Source of the DNA: Marinobacterium zhoushanense
Lineage (GTDB): Bacteria; Pseudomonadota; Gammaproteobacteria; Pseudomonadales; Balneatricaceae
DNA: 64,000 bases
Assembly (NCBI RefSeq): GCF_014641945.1
Contig: NZ_BMIJ01000002.1
Location: 275,926 to 339,925 of the forward strand
Reading direction: 5' to 3'
The notes below the pieces were generated by a model. The model made no database searches, was not told the origin of the DNA, and worked only from the letters and a program-made list of their open reading frames with translations. Within the stretch, counting starts at the first letter, position 1. Each line of letters starts with the position of its first letter. The position numbers and the translations under genes were made by a program. This document shows positions 9,971 to 19,490 of the stretch, in pieces.

Positions 9971-10720
9971 TCAGTGCATGTGCTGACCACCGTTGATGGA
10001 GAAGTCGGCACCGGTGATATAACCGGACTCTTCATCAGCCAGGAAGGCCACGATGCGGCCGATCTCATCCGGTGTACCCAGACGTCCAACCGGGATATTG
10101 GAGGCGATTTTCTTCAGCACCTCATCGTCGATCTTGGCCACCATCGCGGTCATGATGTAGCCCGGCGATACGGTGTTGACGGTGACGCCCTTGGATGCAA
10201 CTTCCTGTGCCAGCGCCTTGGTAAAGCCATGAATACCGGCCTTGGCAGCTGAGTAGTTACACTGACCGAACTGGCCTTTCTGAGCGTTGATAGAGGAGAT
10301 GTTGATAACGCGTCCGAAGCCCTGCTCCAGCATCGGGTTGATGACCAGGCGAGTCATATGGAACATGGAATCCAGGTTGGCACTCAGCACCTCATCCCAC
10401 TGCTCCCAGCTCATCTTCTTGAAGGTGCCGTCGCGGGTAATACCGGCGTTGTTGACCAGTACGCTGATCTCGCTGCCGGTCAGCTCTTTAACGGTCGCCA
10501 CGCACTTGGCGCAGGACTCGGCATCGGTGACATCGCCATACGCGACCTCGATATCATAACCGTCGGCTTTCTGCTCGGCCTGCCAGGCTTTGGCTTTCTC
10601 GTGCTTACCACCGCTGTTGTAACCGGCAACCACCTTGAACCCGGCATCGGCCAGTTTACGGCAGATTGCTGTACCCAAGCCGCCGGTACCGCCAGTTACC
10701 ATTGCTACTTTCTGACTCAT
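9971..10720 (-). CDS. phaB: Acetoacetyl-CoA reductase (PhaB type)
   Basis: NADPH-dependent short-chain dehydrogenase that reduces acetoacetyl-CoA to (R)-3-hydroxybutyryl-CoA for polyhydroxybutyrate synthesis. The 249-residue protein has the nucleotide motif TGGTGGLG near the N-terminus, NNAG, the catalytic Ser in NISSINAQKGQ, the YSAAK pair, and the PhaB-like ends SPGYIMTAM and GGQHMH. Start: Met at 10720, with AGAGGGGTG just upstream; an upstream in-frame Met would add 13 unconserved residues. It stands alone: no phaA or phaC is adjacent. Acetyl-CoA from aromatic breakdown would be its natural carbon source. Confidence 0.9.
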   Translation of the reverse strand: MSQKVAMVTGGTGGLGTAICRKLADAGFKVVAGYNSGGKHEKAKAWQAEQKADGYDIEVAYGDVTDAESCAKCVATVKELTGSEISVLVNNAGITRDGTFKKMSWEQWDEVLSANLDSMFHMTRLVINPMLEQGFGRVINISSINAQKGQFGQCNYSAAKAGIHGFTKALAQEVASKGVTVNTVSPGYIMTAMVAKIDDEVLKKIASNIPVGRLGTPDEIGRIVAFLADEESGYITGADFSINGGQHMH

Positions 10721-10897
10721 AATATCGCACCCCTCTAGTTTCCATCTGAATACCGGCAAAACACCGGCTTTTTTAATTCTGTATTTAATACTGTGCGTCT
10801 ATCCCTATCGTTTGATCATAGTACGATGAGCGCAGGGATCACAACCGCCAGGCCGTTTTTGCTGAGGAAAGGTTAAGAGATAGATTTGACGTACAGG

Positions 10898-12241
10898 TTA
10901 CAGACGGTCACAGAGGCGTCGCAGGTATGCGTTCATCCAGGAGTAGGCGATAAACGCGGTGATGCCGTTGGCCAGCACCAGTGCCGCGAACATACCCGGC
11001 AAGCCGAACAGCAGGCTGCCCAGCCAACCCAGCGGAACATACATAATAAACAGGCGAAACAGGCTGATACGCATGGCGCGCATCGGCTGGTGCAGGGCGT
11101 TGAAGGAGGAGGCGCTGAGGAAAGTGATCGCCTGGAAACCGAAGCCTGCAGGCACCAATACCATCCACAGTTCCAGCCAGCGGGATACCTCGTCATCATC
11201 GCTGAACAGCGACGACAGGCTGCCGGAGAAGATAAACAGGGCCAGGAATATCACCCCTTGCCAGATCAGCGCGAAGCGCGCGGCGCCGATATAGGCATGG
11301 CGTACCCGCTCGATCTGCCCCGCTCCGTAGTTCTGGCTGATAAACGGCGGCAGTGTCATCGACAGCGCGAGACACACCAGTAACGACAGCGATTCCACCC
11401 TGTTGCCGACACCATAGGCAGCCACGGCTTCGGCACCATGCCGGGCCACGACAGCGGTCAACACACCGTTCGCCAGCGGCGTCATCATGTTGGAGAGTGC
11501 TGCAGGCAGAGAAATCTTCAGCACCGTACGCCAGTGCTCAAGCATCTGGCCAAGTTCTGGCCGGCTCAACAGCAGCATCTGCCGGCGATGCAGCAGGTAG
11601 AGTGCCATCGCCGTAGTCGAAGCCCAGGCCAGTACGCTGGCCACCGCCGCGCCTTGAATACCCAACTGCGGAAAGGGCCCAATGCCGAAGATCAGCAGCG
11701 GGTCGAGCAGCAGGTTGAGCAATGACGAGACCAGCATGATCGCGGCGGAAAACCGGGTATCTCCCGCCGCCCTGAAGATGCTGTTGCAAACCATATTCAG
11801 CACCAGGAACACGGAGCCGGAAAACCAGACCGACATGTAGTCGTGGATATAGGGCATCAGGTGGGCTTCCGCGCCCATCAGCGAGAACACGGGATCGATA
11901 ATAAAATGTCCGGCGCTACCGATGATTACCATCAGCAGCACCGTCATGATCAGGTTATCGGTGGCCATGCGCGCGGCGCCGGTTGGACTGCCGGCGCCGA
12001 TCAGCCGTGCCAGGGTGGCAGAACTGCCGACCCCCAAGCCAATCGCCAGACTGGTGATGGAAAATGTCACTGGGAAGGTAAAGGCCAGCGCCGCCATCGG
12101 ATCGGTGCCGAGCTGTCCGACGAACCAGATATCGACGATGTTGAACAGCATCAGGCTGATAATCCCGAGCATCATCGGCAGCGTCATACGCACCAGAGTC
12201 GATCTGATGGGCGCAGCCAGAATATCGAGAGATTGGGACAT
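10898..12241 (-). CDS. MATE family multidrug efflux transporter
   Basis: 447-residue inner-membrane protein with about 12 hydrophobic helices arranged as two similar halves, typical of MATE/DinF/NorM antiporters that export cationic or amphipathic compounds using Na+ or H+. Supporting segments are the N-terminal TLPMMLGIISLML, MNMVCNSIFRAAGDT-like FLVLNMVCN followed by RAAGDTR, and GVGNRVESL in the second half. It lies downstream of the DUF1329 gene on the same strand but is separated from it by a terminator-like hairpin, so it is probably expressed independently. The substrate is not predictable. Confidence 0.9.
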   Translation of the reverse strand: MSQSLDILAAPIRSTLVRMTLPMMLGIISLMLFNIVDIWFVGQLGTDPMAALAFTFPVTFSITSLAIGLGVGSSATLARLIGAGSPTGAARMATDNLIMTVLLMVIIGSAGHFIIDPVFSLMGAEAHLMPYIHDYMSVWFSGSVFLVLNMVCNSIFRAAGDTRFSAAIMLVSSLLNLLLDPLLIFGIGPFPQLGIQGAAVASVLAWASTTAMALYLLHRRQMLLLSRPELGQMLEHWRTVLKISLPAALSNMMTPLANGVLTAVVARHGAEAVAAYGVGNRVESLSLLVCLALSMTLPPFISQNYGAGQIERVRHAYIGAARFALIWQGVIFLALFIFSGSLSSLFSDDDEVSRWLELWMVLVPAGFGFQAITFLSASSFNALHQPMRAMRISLFRLFIMYVPLGWLGSLLFGLPGMFAALVLANGITAFIAYSWMNAYLRRLCDRL

Positions 12242-12367
12242 GCCAGGGCCGGTTCACAAACGGAGCGGCAGTGTACCACACCACCCGCCTGCGGTTAATG
12301 TCGCACACCTGATCGCCGCTGCTGCACATCCATGCGCCCGCGACATACCGCACATCCTGTAGATATG

Positions 12368-12390
12368 AAAAAGCCCGGCATCAGCCGGGC
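12368..12390 (-). terminator. Intrinsic terminator after the DUF1329 gene
   Basis: Minus-strand stem GCCCGGC / GCCGGGC with a four-base loop followed by five T residues (the A-run at 12368-12372 on the plus strand), 28 nt past the stop of the DUF1329 gene. Confidence 0.85.
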
Positions 12391-12417
12391 CAAGAATGAA
12401 GGGGCCGTATCGGTGGA

Positions 12418-13734
12418 TCAGTTACCCGATGCGCGCATATTCTGCACGGTGAAGATATCCACAGGACTGCGATCGGGATCGACAATCCCCTTGAACTGAC
12501 CGGTTGTACAGTGCTGCGCCTGGATATCGATCATGCTGAAGGCATCGTCGATCGACACGCCAGTGCCCTTGTTGACCGGCAGGTGGTGATCGGGGTGGGC
12601 CTGGCCGATGATCCAGTTCTTCCACATATCGCCCTTGCGGTCGTAGACCACGGTACGCGGTATGGTGAAGGTCTGTGCATCCATGAAATGTGTACGCTTG
12701 CTGATCGGGTGGTTTTCGTCCTGAGGGATAGACTCCACCTCATATACCTTGCGCAGCTGCCAGGTGATATTGGGGAAGCAGCCTCCCTTGCCACCAAACG
12801 CGACGACCTGATAACCCTCCTCATCCTGGTGAGTTTCGCTATCCAACGCCATCTCGTTGTGGTTATAGAACGGCATCAGCATATTGCGCGTGCCTTTATA
12901 GACCCACTTCATGTCTGAGATGCGGCCGTTATAGCCCTCGAAATCTTCGATCATGACGTCGGTGCCGAGGAACGCATCGGTAGTCTGGCCGGAGGAGAGA
13001 CGACGCACGCGGCGCTGGAAACCCAGGTAGAGGTAGGCGTTATCAACCTTGGTGTCATCCTCGAAGCGGTGGATCAGCAGCTGGGTGTTCTTGACGTCAA
13101 ACGGCTCCAGCACTTTCACATAGATACCGCGGAACAGCTCGGACGGATTCGGCGTAACCTCCGGGAACGGCGCCTGCTGGGTACGGTGGGTGAAGTTCAG
13201 GAAGTTGAAGTCGAACTTGATGGTGCGCTCCTTCTTACCGGAGTCCATGTCCCGCATGGTCCAGTAAAACGGCGAGATGGTAGCGGAGTCGCCCCAGTTG
13301 TAACCGTACTTGTAGTTCCACGCCAGCTTCTCGCCGGCTCGGGGGTCATCCATCGACGGCTCCTGCGGGAAGGGACGACCGGCTACGGTCTTGGACAGCT
13401 CGCCGTAGCCCTCACCCAGTGCGACGTCACCCGAGTACTGACGGGTGGCATCGATATAGCTCTGATGCAGCGCGAAATCGGTGGTTTCGCCGACCTTGAT
13501 CTCGGTAGCGCCACTCCTGATGAACAAATACAACCCCGGATCCAGCACCTCCTTGAACTGCTCCACGTTGGACTGGTTGATGGTCATCCCTGCACTCAAG
13601 CTCGGATAGCTCGGCATACCGTTCTGGTAGGGGAAGAAGGAGTTCTGGATCACCTCTTCGGAGACCGCAGCGGCCTGTACAGCGCCGGTCAGGACCGCAC
13701 TCAAAGACAGGGCTAAAATACTTTTCTTCAACAT
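12418..13734 (-). CDS. DUF1329 domain-containing exported protein
   Basis: 438 residues with a signal peptide (about residues 1-22, cut near VQAAA). The mature part matches the DUF1329 family, whose fold is related to lipoprotein carriers such as LolA; typical segments are MTINQSNVEQFKEVLDPG, FLNFTHRTQQAP and the C-terminal TIPRTVVYDRKG. ATG at 13734 has AAAGGTG 6 nt upstream; a GTG at 13743 is also in frame. The next gene upstream is DUF1302, and the two families regularly co-occur with an MMPL transporter. A periplasmic carrier role for a hydrophobic substrate is inference. Confidence 0.87.
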   Translation of the reverse strand: MLKKSILALSLSAVLTGAVQAAAVSEEVIQNSFFPYQNGMPSYPSLSAGMTINQSNVEQFKEVLDPGLYLFIRSGATEIKVGETTDFALHQSYIDATRQYSGDVALGEGYGELSKTVAGRPFPQEPSMDDPRAGEKLAWNYKYGYNWGDSATISPFYWTMRDMDSGKKERTIKFDFNFLNFTHRTQQAPFPEVTPNPSELFRGIYVKVLEPFDVKNTQLLIHRFEDDTKVDNAYLYLGFQRRVRRLSSGQTTDAFLGTDVMIEDFEGYNGRISDMKWVYKGTRNMLMPFYNHNEMALDSETHQDEEGYQVVAFGGKGGCFPNITWQLRKVYEVESIPQDENHPISKRTHFMDAQTFTIPRTVVYDRKGDMWKNWIIGQAHPDHHLPVNKGTGVSIDDAFSMIDIQAQHCTTGQFKGIVDPDRSPVDIFTVQNMRASGN

Positions 13735-13769
13735 ATTCAACACCTTTAATTCTTGTTATCCGTTCGGGG

Positions 13770-15437
13770 TTAGAAGCTGTAGCGAATGGTGAACTGGATC
13801 TCGTCTTCCTGGTTGGCCACACCGATCGGGCCGTTGGTGAAGCGGGCCAGCGGTTCGTAGGTATCCGCATAGCCGGCCACCGACCAGGGGAACTGCTCAT
13901 CGCCGCCGAACTTCACGTTCAGACCCAGGTTGAACATCCAGTGGTTGTCCGGGGTCCAGGAGATGCTCGGCGCCACCACCGTGGCCTCGGCGGCAAAGTC
14001 ATGGGCGACGATCACCTGCGGGCTCAGGCGGTTGTTCATGTACCAGCCCTTGAACAGACCGGTGGCGATCCAGTTATCCTCGTCGTTGGGCATATCCGCT
14101 TCGTGGTCGAGGATATGCTCGCCGAACAGCTGACCGGAGATCAGGAACGCACTGGAGGTGCCCAGCGCCGGGATCACCAGGTTCTTGTCCAGACCGATCA
14201 CGTAACGCAGCATGTCGGTCTCCTTGTGCCCGTCCTGGTCACGCGGCAGCTCTTCGCCCTCGGTGTAGGCCAGTTCGACTCGCCAGACCGCGTCCATCGG
14301 CATGGAGTAGTAGTCGATGGCACCGCCGAGCAGGTTGACCCGCGGGAACTTGATGTCGAACACGCCGTCGGTGGCTGGCGCACCGGTACCCGGGGCCAGC
14401 TCACGGAAATGCAGTGACGGCAGTTGCTGGCGGTAGGTCAGCGCGTTCAACGAGAAGGTGGCATCGCCGTATACACCCTCCCACTTGGCGCCGAGCTGGG
14501 TGTTGGCCAGGCTCCATTCCGGCTCCTCCACGTCGTGGATGATCGGCACCGGTGCGGTGTAGGGCCCCCCCACCAGACTATCCAGGTTGATGTAGGAGCT
14601 GAAGAAGCAGCCGGCATCAAGGATCTTGTAGGACTGGCCGCAGGTACCCAGGTTGCTCGGGCGGAACTTATCGAAGTTCCAAACCAGCGACAGGTTGGAG
14701 TCGTCCAGCACCTGGTTCGGTCCCATGCGCCACTCGGCGGTCAGCATCCACTGCGGGATACGGATATCCTCGAGCTCGTCGTAGATGTTGTGGCGCGAGT
14801 AGTCCACCGGGTTGATCACGTCGAGCACGCGGAACAGGTCGGTCTTGCCCCAGACCACCTGCTGTTTGCCGAGGCGGAAGCTGAGTACATCACCGTTGGT
14901 CAACTCCTTGTCGGCACTCAGATAGAGCTCGCGGATGAAGTCCAGCCGGTCGTTGAACTCGGGGAACCTGGCATCGTGTTCCTTCTGGTCCATGTAACCG
15001 TCCAGGTTGTCGCACAGAGTCGGATCGTTATCGCAGGGGAAAGGCACCCCGGCAGAGAGGATCGGCACATCGGGACCGGGGATGGTGGTGGTGGCCGCCC
15101 CTGCTGAGTGCCAGTCCGCCCCCAGGTAGTCCTGCTGTGCATCCTTGCCGAACTCGCCATCGTTGAGGTCGTAGACCCCGTCGTAGGTGCCGCGCAGCAC
15201 CCCGTTCAGGCGTAGCGAGCGGAAGCTATCGCTGTCGTACTTGGTCTCAAACTCGGCCTGGGCGGTGTTGCGGAACTTGGAGATCCCTACATCCTTGCGG
15301 TGGTAGGTGGCGTTCTCCACGAACCCGGCCCAGGTGGTGTCAGCGGCAGCAACGGCAGTGCTGCCCAGCCCGGTAGACAGGGCGGCAGAGACCGCCACTG
15401 CCAGGCGGGTGGATGTCGTTGTTATTGTTTTCGACAT
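13770..15437 (-). CDS. DUF1302 family outer-membrane protein
   Basis: 555 residues with a signal peptide (about 1-31, ending AVAAAD) and a mature part that alternates polar and hydrophobic residues, ending in an aromatic C-terminus (IRYSF), the signature of an outer-membrane beta-barrel. Family-typical stretches include LFRVLDVINPVDYSRHN and the RLGKQQVVWG segment. It is encoded 35 nt upstream of the DUF1329 gene and downstream of the RND transporter, so the three probably form one operon. Its role as the outer-membrane part of a transport system is inferred from context. Confidence 0.87.
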   Translation of the reverse strand: MSKTITTTSTRLAVAVSAALSTGLGSTAVAAADTTWAGFVENATYHRKDVGISKFRNTAQAEFETKYDSDSFRSLRLNGVLRGTYDGVYDLNDGEFGKDAQQDYLGADWHSAGAATTTIPGPDVPILSAGVPFPCDNDPTLCDNLDGYMDQKEHDARFPEFNDRLDFIRELYLSADKELTNGDVLSFRLGKQQVVWGKTDLFRVLDVINPVDYSRHNIYDELEDIRIPQWMLTAEWRMGPNQVLDDSNLSLVWNFDKFRPSNLGTCGQSYKILDAGCFFSSYINLDSLVGGPYTAPVPIIHDVEEPEWSLANTQLGAKWEGVYGDATFSLNALTYRQQLPSLHFRELAPGTGAPATDGVFDIKFPRVNLLGGAIDYYSMPMDAVWRVELAYTEGEELPRDQDGHKETDMLRYVIGLDKNLVIPALGTSSAFLISGQLFGEHILDHEADMPNDEDNWIATGLFKGWYMNNRLSPQVIVAHDFAAEATVVAPSISWTPDNHWMFNLGLNVKFGGDEQFPWSVAGYADTYEPLARFTNGPIGVANQEDEIQFTIRYSF

Positions 15438-15493
15438 ATCAATTGGCCTCGTTGTTATAAAAAGCTGTTATAAGAAGCTGTTTTTAAAGTGGT

Positions 15494-18010
15494 TTAAGCC
15501 TTGGTGGTCATGACGAGCGAGGGTTTAACGCTTGCATCAGCGATTGATGCGGTCGCCTGGTATACCGGCTCGCCCTTCCCGACGGGCGCGGCCTCTGCGT
15601 CATCGGATGAGAGGCTGTCATCGGCGTGGATCACGCCATCCTCATCGACGTAGGCGGTGCAGATAAATTTGGGTTTGAACACCAGCACCCAGCTCGGCAC
15701 CAGCAGCATCGCCGCCGCACCGTTGAGCACCACCATGACGATCAGCAGCAGCGCCGCATCGGCCTGGAAGCGCAGGTCGGACAGCAGCACCCACATGACG
15801 ATGCCGGCGATCAGGGTGATGGCGGTGAAGCTGACCGCCAGTCCCGTGGTGCGGATCGCACGGCGCACCGCTTGCGCCAGATCACCGAGCTGGGTCATCT
15901 CGGCGCGGATGCGGTCCATCATGTAGATCGAGTAGTCGATGCCGACGCCGACACCGACGGCGATGATCGGCACGGTGTTGGAGTTGATCCCCATCCCGAC
16001 CAGACCCATGTAGGCGTAGGTCAGCGTAGTGGCGAACAGCATGGCGCCGAACATCATCGCCCCGGCCATCAGCGAGGAGTAGAACAGGGTCACGAATAGG
16101 AAGATGAGCAGGAACACCAGCGGCAGCACCCAGAGGTTGGTCTCGAATGCGGCTTCGTTCTGCGAGGCGATAACGCCGATGGTGCCGCCGGCCAGGCGGA
16201 TGCTCAGGCCTTCGACCTTGCCTTCGTTCTCGGCGATCCACTGCTTGGCGGTGTGAATGGCACGGCGGATGGTCTCGCCCTGGTGGTCCTTGTAGTAGAA
16301 CACAAGGTTGGCGATGCGCTCGTCGGTGTCGATGAACTCGTTCAGCGCACCGGGGATCGGGTTGGACATCATGTAGGTGTACATCAGGCCCCCGACGTAG
16401 AGCTGGTCATCGGGGATCTGCAGCCAGCGCGGGTCGGTGTTGTGCAGCAGGCGGTTGACCTGCATCACCAGGTCCGGCGCGCCCTTGGCGCCGCCGACAC
16501 CGGGGTCGAGCAGCATGGTGCGCTCCAGATCGGCCAGCGCCTTCAACACCTCGGGGCGCTTGATGCCGCCCTGCTCCGCGGTCTCGGCGACGATGTACAT
16601 CTCCTCGGAGCCGGGGAAGGCATCATTGACCGCCTTGGAGGAGAGGTTGTAGTCGTGGTCCTGGTACAGGATCGGCGAACCGGGTTCGGACTCACCGATC
16701 ACCACCTGGGAGGAGAAGTAGAAGCCGCCGAGCAACAGCAGCAGGGCGATACCCAGCGCCTTTTTCGCGGCCCGTTCACCGCTGACCACATCGGCACAGA
16801 AGTAGCCGACGTTGCGGAACAGGTTGTGCTTGATCTCGATGTTGCGCGGCTTGGGCAGGATGGAGAGCAGCAGCGGCACCGCCAACAGCACGGTGAGTAT
16901 GATCGACAGCGCCCAGATCGACGCATAGTGGGCCATCTTGGTGTTGAGCGGGATGGAGCCGATGGCGATCAGCAACAGGCCGATGGCATCGGAGACCACA
17001 CCCAATGAGCCGGGGCGGAACAGGCTCTCGAAGGTGAGCCGCGCGGACAGGTGGTGGTCGGCGTGGCTGGCCAGCTCCTGGTAGTAGCGCTCAACCAGCT
17101 GGATGCCGTGGGACATGGCCCGCGCCGAGATCAGGAACGGAATGACCAGGCTCAGCGGATCCAGGTTGTAGCCGAACAGGGAGATGATGCCGACACCCCA
17201 GATCGAGGAGACGATCACCCCGGCCAGCGGGATCAGGATGCCGTAGGCCTTGCGGAAGTAGAAGATCAGCAAGGAGACCATGATCAGCGCGGTGAACAGG
17301 AAGATGGTCAGGATCTGGTCCAGGTACTGGTAGGCCCAGCCCACCAGCATCGGCTGGCCGGTGACGTGGATTCGCACGCCCTCGGCGGCTTCGCTCTCAC
17401 GCAGTTGCTGGATCTTGTCGAAGGTGGCGGCGTAGTCGAGCTGGCCCTCGATCAGCTGCGCCTTGACCAGCGCCATGTGCATATCGGGGCTGACCAGCGG
17501 GCCGTAGACGCGGGCATCGGCGACCACATCCTTGCGCAGCTGATCCAGCTGTGCGGCGCTGAGGTCGGTGTGTTCAGGGTTGTAGTAGGACTCGGAGTTG
17601 ACGTTGCCCTCGGGGGTCAGCCAGACCTTGCGCGAGTTACGGTGGGTGACGCTGGCGACCAGGTTGTGGTTGACCCCGGGCAGGGAGTCCACCGCCTGGG
17701 TGATGCGGTGGATCCGCGCCAGGGCATCGTTATCGAAGATATCCTTGTCGGTGAACTCGACCCCGACGATGATCACGTTAGCGCCGCCGAACGACTCCTT
17801 GATCTCATTGTGCAGCTGGATATAGGGGTGGGTCTGCGGCAGCAGATCGGCAAAATCGGAATAGACCTTCAGGTTGGGCACCTGGGCAGCGAAGAACAGC
17901 GTTGCCAGCAGGATCAGCCCGAGAATGGTCTTGGGGTAGTCGAACACCCGTTGTTCGAACGCATGCAGCCAGTGCGTGGCCTTGTGGGCCTCGGCAGAGT
18001 GTTTATCCAT
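15494..18010 (-). CDS. MMPL/RND family transporter
   Basis: 838 residues with two similar halves. Each half begins with one membrane helix, then a periplasmic domain, then a block of five helices (SSD/MMPL type). Helix 4 of the second half carries GVGVGIDYSIYMMDRIR, the conserved acidic site of HAE3-type exporters, and the first half has DPLSLVIPFLISARAMSHGIQ in the matching place. Such proteins move lipids, hopanoids or other hydrophobic molecules between membranes. It is followed by the DUF1302 and DUF1329 genes and preceded by a YCF48-like lipoprotein gene. The substrate is unknown. Confidence 0.9.
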   Translation of the reverse strand: MDKHSAEAHKATHWLHAFEQRVFDYPKTILGLILLATLFFAAQVPNLKVYSDFADLLPQTHPYIQLHNEIKESFGGANVIIVGVEFTDKDIFDNDALARIHRITQAVDSLPGVNHNLVASVTHRNSRKVWLTPEGNVNSESYYNPEHTDLSAAQLDQLRKDVVADARVYGPLVSPDMHMALVKAQLIEGQLDYAATFDKIQQLRESEAAEGVRIHVTGQPMLVGWAYQYLDQILTIFLFTALIMVSLLIFYFRKAYGILIPLAGVIVSSIWGVGIISLFGYNLDPLSLVIPFLISARAMSHGIQLVERYYQELASHADHHLSARLTFESLFRPGSLGVVSDAIGLLLIAIGSIPLNTKMAHYASIWALSIILTVLLAVPLLLSILPKPRNIEIKHNLFRNVGYFCADVVSGERAAKKALGIALLLLLGGFYFSSQVVIGESEPGSPILYQDHDYNLSSKAVNDAFPGSEEMYIVAETAEQGGIKRPEVLKALADLERTMLLDPGVGGAKGAPDLVMQVNRLLHNTDPRWLQIPDDQLYVGGLMYTYMMSNPIPGALNEFIDTDERIANLVFYYKDHQGETIRRAIHTAKQWIAENEGKVEGLSIRLAGGTIGVIASQNEAAFETNLWVLPLVFLLIFLFVTLFYSSLMAGAMMFGAMLFATTLTYAYMGLVGMGINSNTVPIIAVGVGVGIDYSIYMMDRIRAEMTQLGDLAQAVRRAIRTTGLAVSFTAITLIAGIVMWVLLSDLRFQADAALLLIVMVVLNGAAAMLLVPSWVLVFKPKFICTAYVDEDGVIHADDSLSSDDAEAAPVGKGEPVYQATASIADASVKPSLVMTTKA

Positions 18011-18070
18011 GATCGTATCCGCGAAGTTGTTGTTATCGGGCCCGGATAGGGTCGCCTGAAATAACCGCTA

Positions 18071-19048
18071 TCAGCGCTTGAGGCTGAGCAGGGTGCCGTT
18101 ACCGCCGGCGACCAGCAGCCCATCGGCCGTGGCCAGCGCCGCGCGCAGGTAGACCGGCCGCGCCGGCACCGGGACCGGGGTCCACTGGCTACCCCCGTGC
18201 TTGAGCAGGGTGGCGTTCTCGCCCAGGGCGTAGAGGCCGTCGGCGGACTCGAGCAGGCCGTACAGCGGCGCGGCCACCGGGGTCGGGCTCAGCTGCCAGC
18301 TCTCACCGCCATCAAGGGTGTGCAGCACGGTGCCATCCAGCCCCACCGACCAGCCGGTGTCGGCATCGGTGAACAGGGTGCTCTGGGGATAGAACTCATC
18401 CAGCATCGGCGGCAGCACCTGCCAGCTCACACCGCCATCCAGGGAGCGGGCGACCAGGCCGAACTCGCCGCTGGCGTAGGCCAGGGTGTCATCGATGAAC
18501 TGGATACCGGTGAGCATGGCGTCTTCGTTGAGGGAGTCTTCGCTCCAGCTCTGGCCCTGGTCATCGCTGGACAGCAGGGTGGAAAAGCTGCCCACGGCCC
18601 AATAGCGGCCATCGGGGGCACAGGTCAGGTCGAGCAGGTTCTCCTGGGTGGGGATGGCGAACACCTGCCAGTGGGCGCCATCGTCATCGCTGCGCCAGAG
18701 CTGCTTGTCAACGCTCAGCGCGATCAAGCGGCTATCGGCACAGACCTCCACATCGATCAGGCCGGGTGCGCCGGGCAGGATCTGGCGCTGCCAGGCCTCG
18801 CTGCCGATGGCGCGGGACAGCACCAGGCCGTCGTTACCGACGGCGACCTGCACCCGCTCGTTGGCGGCCAGGGCCTGGAACTGGTCGGTACGGCGGATCG
18901 ACCTTCCCTGCTCCTGTTCGACACCACTGAGGTCCAGCGGAGCTTCGCAGCCGGCCAGCAGCAACGGCATCAGGCCTGCGATCAACACGGAACGATAATT
19001 AAAGGAAATGCGGCCCGCGAACGGGTTGGGAAGAGGTGTAGACGGCAT
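18071..19048 (-). CDS. YCF48-like beta-propeller lipoprotein
   Basis: 325 residues. A lipoprotein signal ends with LLLAGC (lipid-modified Cys at residue 34). The rest is made of repeats of the form DDGAHWQ, DDQGQSWSE, DGGVSWQVL and DGGESWQLS, which mark the YCF48 / BNR-type beta-propeller. YCF48 proteins are assembly factors in cyanobacteria; in proteobacteria they often accompany DUF1302, DUF1329 and MMPL genes. As the first gene of this minus-strand set it probably shares the promoter in the 442 nt gap upstream. An assembly or scaffold role at the inner face of the outer membrane is inference. Confidence 0.8.
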   Translation of the reverse strand: MPSTPLPNPFAGRISFNYRSVLIAGLMPLLLAGCEAPLDLSGVEQEQGRSIRRTDQFQALAANERVQVAVGNDGLVLSRAIGSEAWQRQILPGAPGLIDVEVCADSRLIALSVDKQLWRSDDDGAHWQVFAIPTQENLLDLTCAPDGRYWAVGSFSTLLSSDDQGQSWSEDSLNEDAMLTGIQFIDDTLAYASGEFGLVARSLDGGVSWQVLPPMLDEFYPQSTLFTDADTGWSVGLDGTVLHTLDGGESWQLSPTPVAAPLYGLLESADGLYALGENATLLKHGGSQWTPVPVPARPVYLRAALATADGLLVAGGNGTLLSLKR

Positions 19049-19490
19049 ATTTCACACTTCTTTTTATAGTTATGGCTAGGAAAATCAGCACTCGGACCTA
19101 CTAGAGCAAGGCCCGTACCAGAACGACGCCAAATCAAGAAGCGAAAATATTTACCATTAATAACAAAAAGTTAACTTAACTCCACACAGTCTACGGCAAG
19201 ACACGATGGGGATCAGTCGCTTAGTCGGATAAAAACTGTTGACGAAATAATTAACGCTCATACCCCTCTTCAGCAAATGGTTAACCCCCTGGCCAGCTCA
19301 CCGCTGAAATTCGAACCCTTAAATCGGTGTCACCGATCGCCTTGAAAACACGAAGAAAACTGCATGTGGGTTGTTCTGGCTCACACCAAGGCAGTCAAAA
19401 AGCGGCACGCCGACTACCTTTATTCCATACTGCAGCAAATAAAACTAAACCCACACAGGTATCGCTATACCGACCTTGGGGTAGCTGGCC
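19049..19490. promoter_or_regulatory. Divergent intergenic region, no gene seen
   Basis: 442 nt between the YCF48-like lipoprotein gene (-) and the cNMP-domain gene (+). It is more AT-rich than its surroundings, especially 19140-19190 and 19225-19270, as expected for divergent promoters. I found no convincing sigma-54 element, tandem GGATA operator or stable hairpin. No exact promoter is called. Confidence 0.4.

Noticed and set aside
17051..18049. Long plus-strand open frame opposite the MMPL transporter
   Set aside because: Composition is typical of an antisense frame in GC-rich DNA (rich in His, Asp, Gln, Gly) with no domain; the minus strand carries a clear transporter.
19049..19490. Possible sigma-54 promoter
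   Set aside because: Neither strand has GG and GC elements at the required spacing; the nearest look-alike (GGCACGCCGACTACC) lacks the second element.
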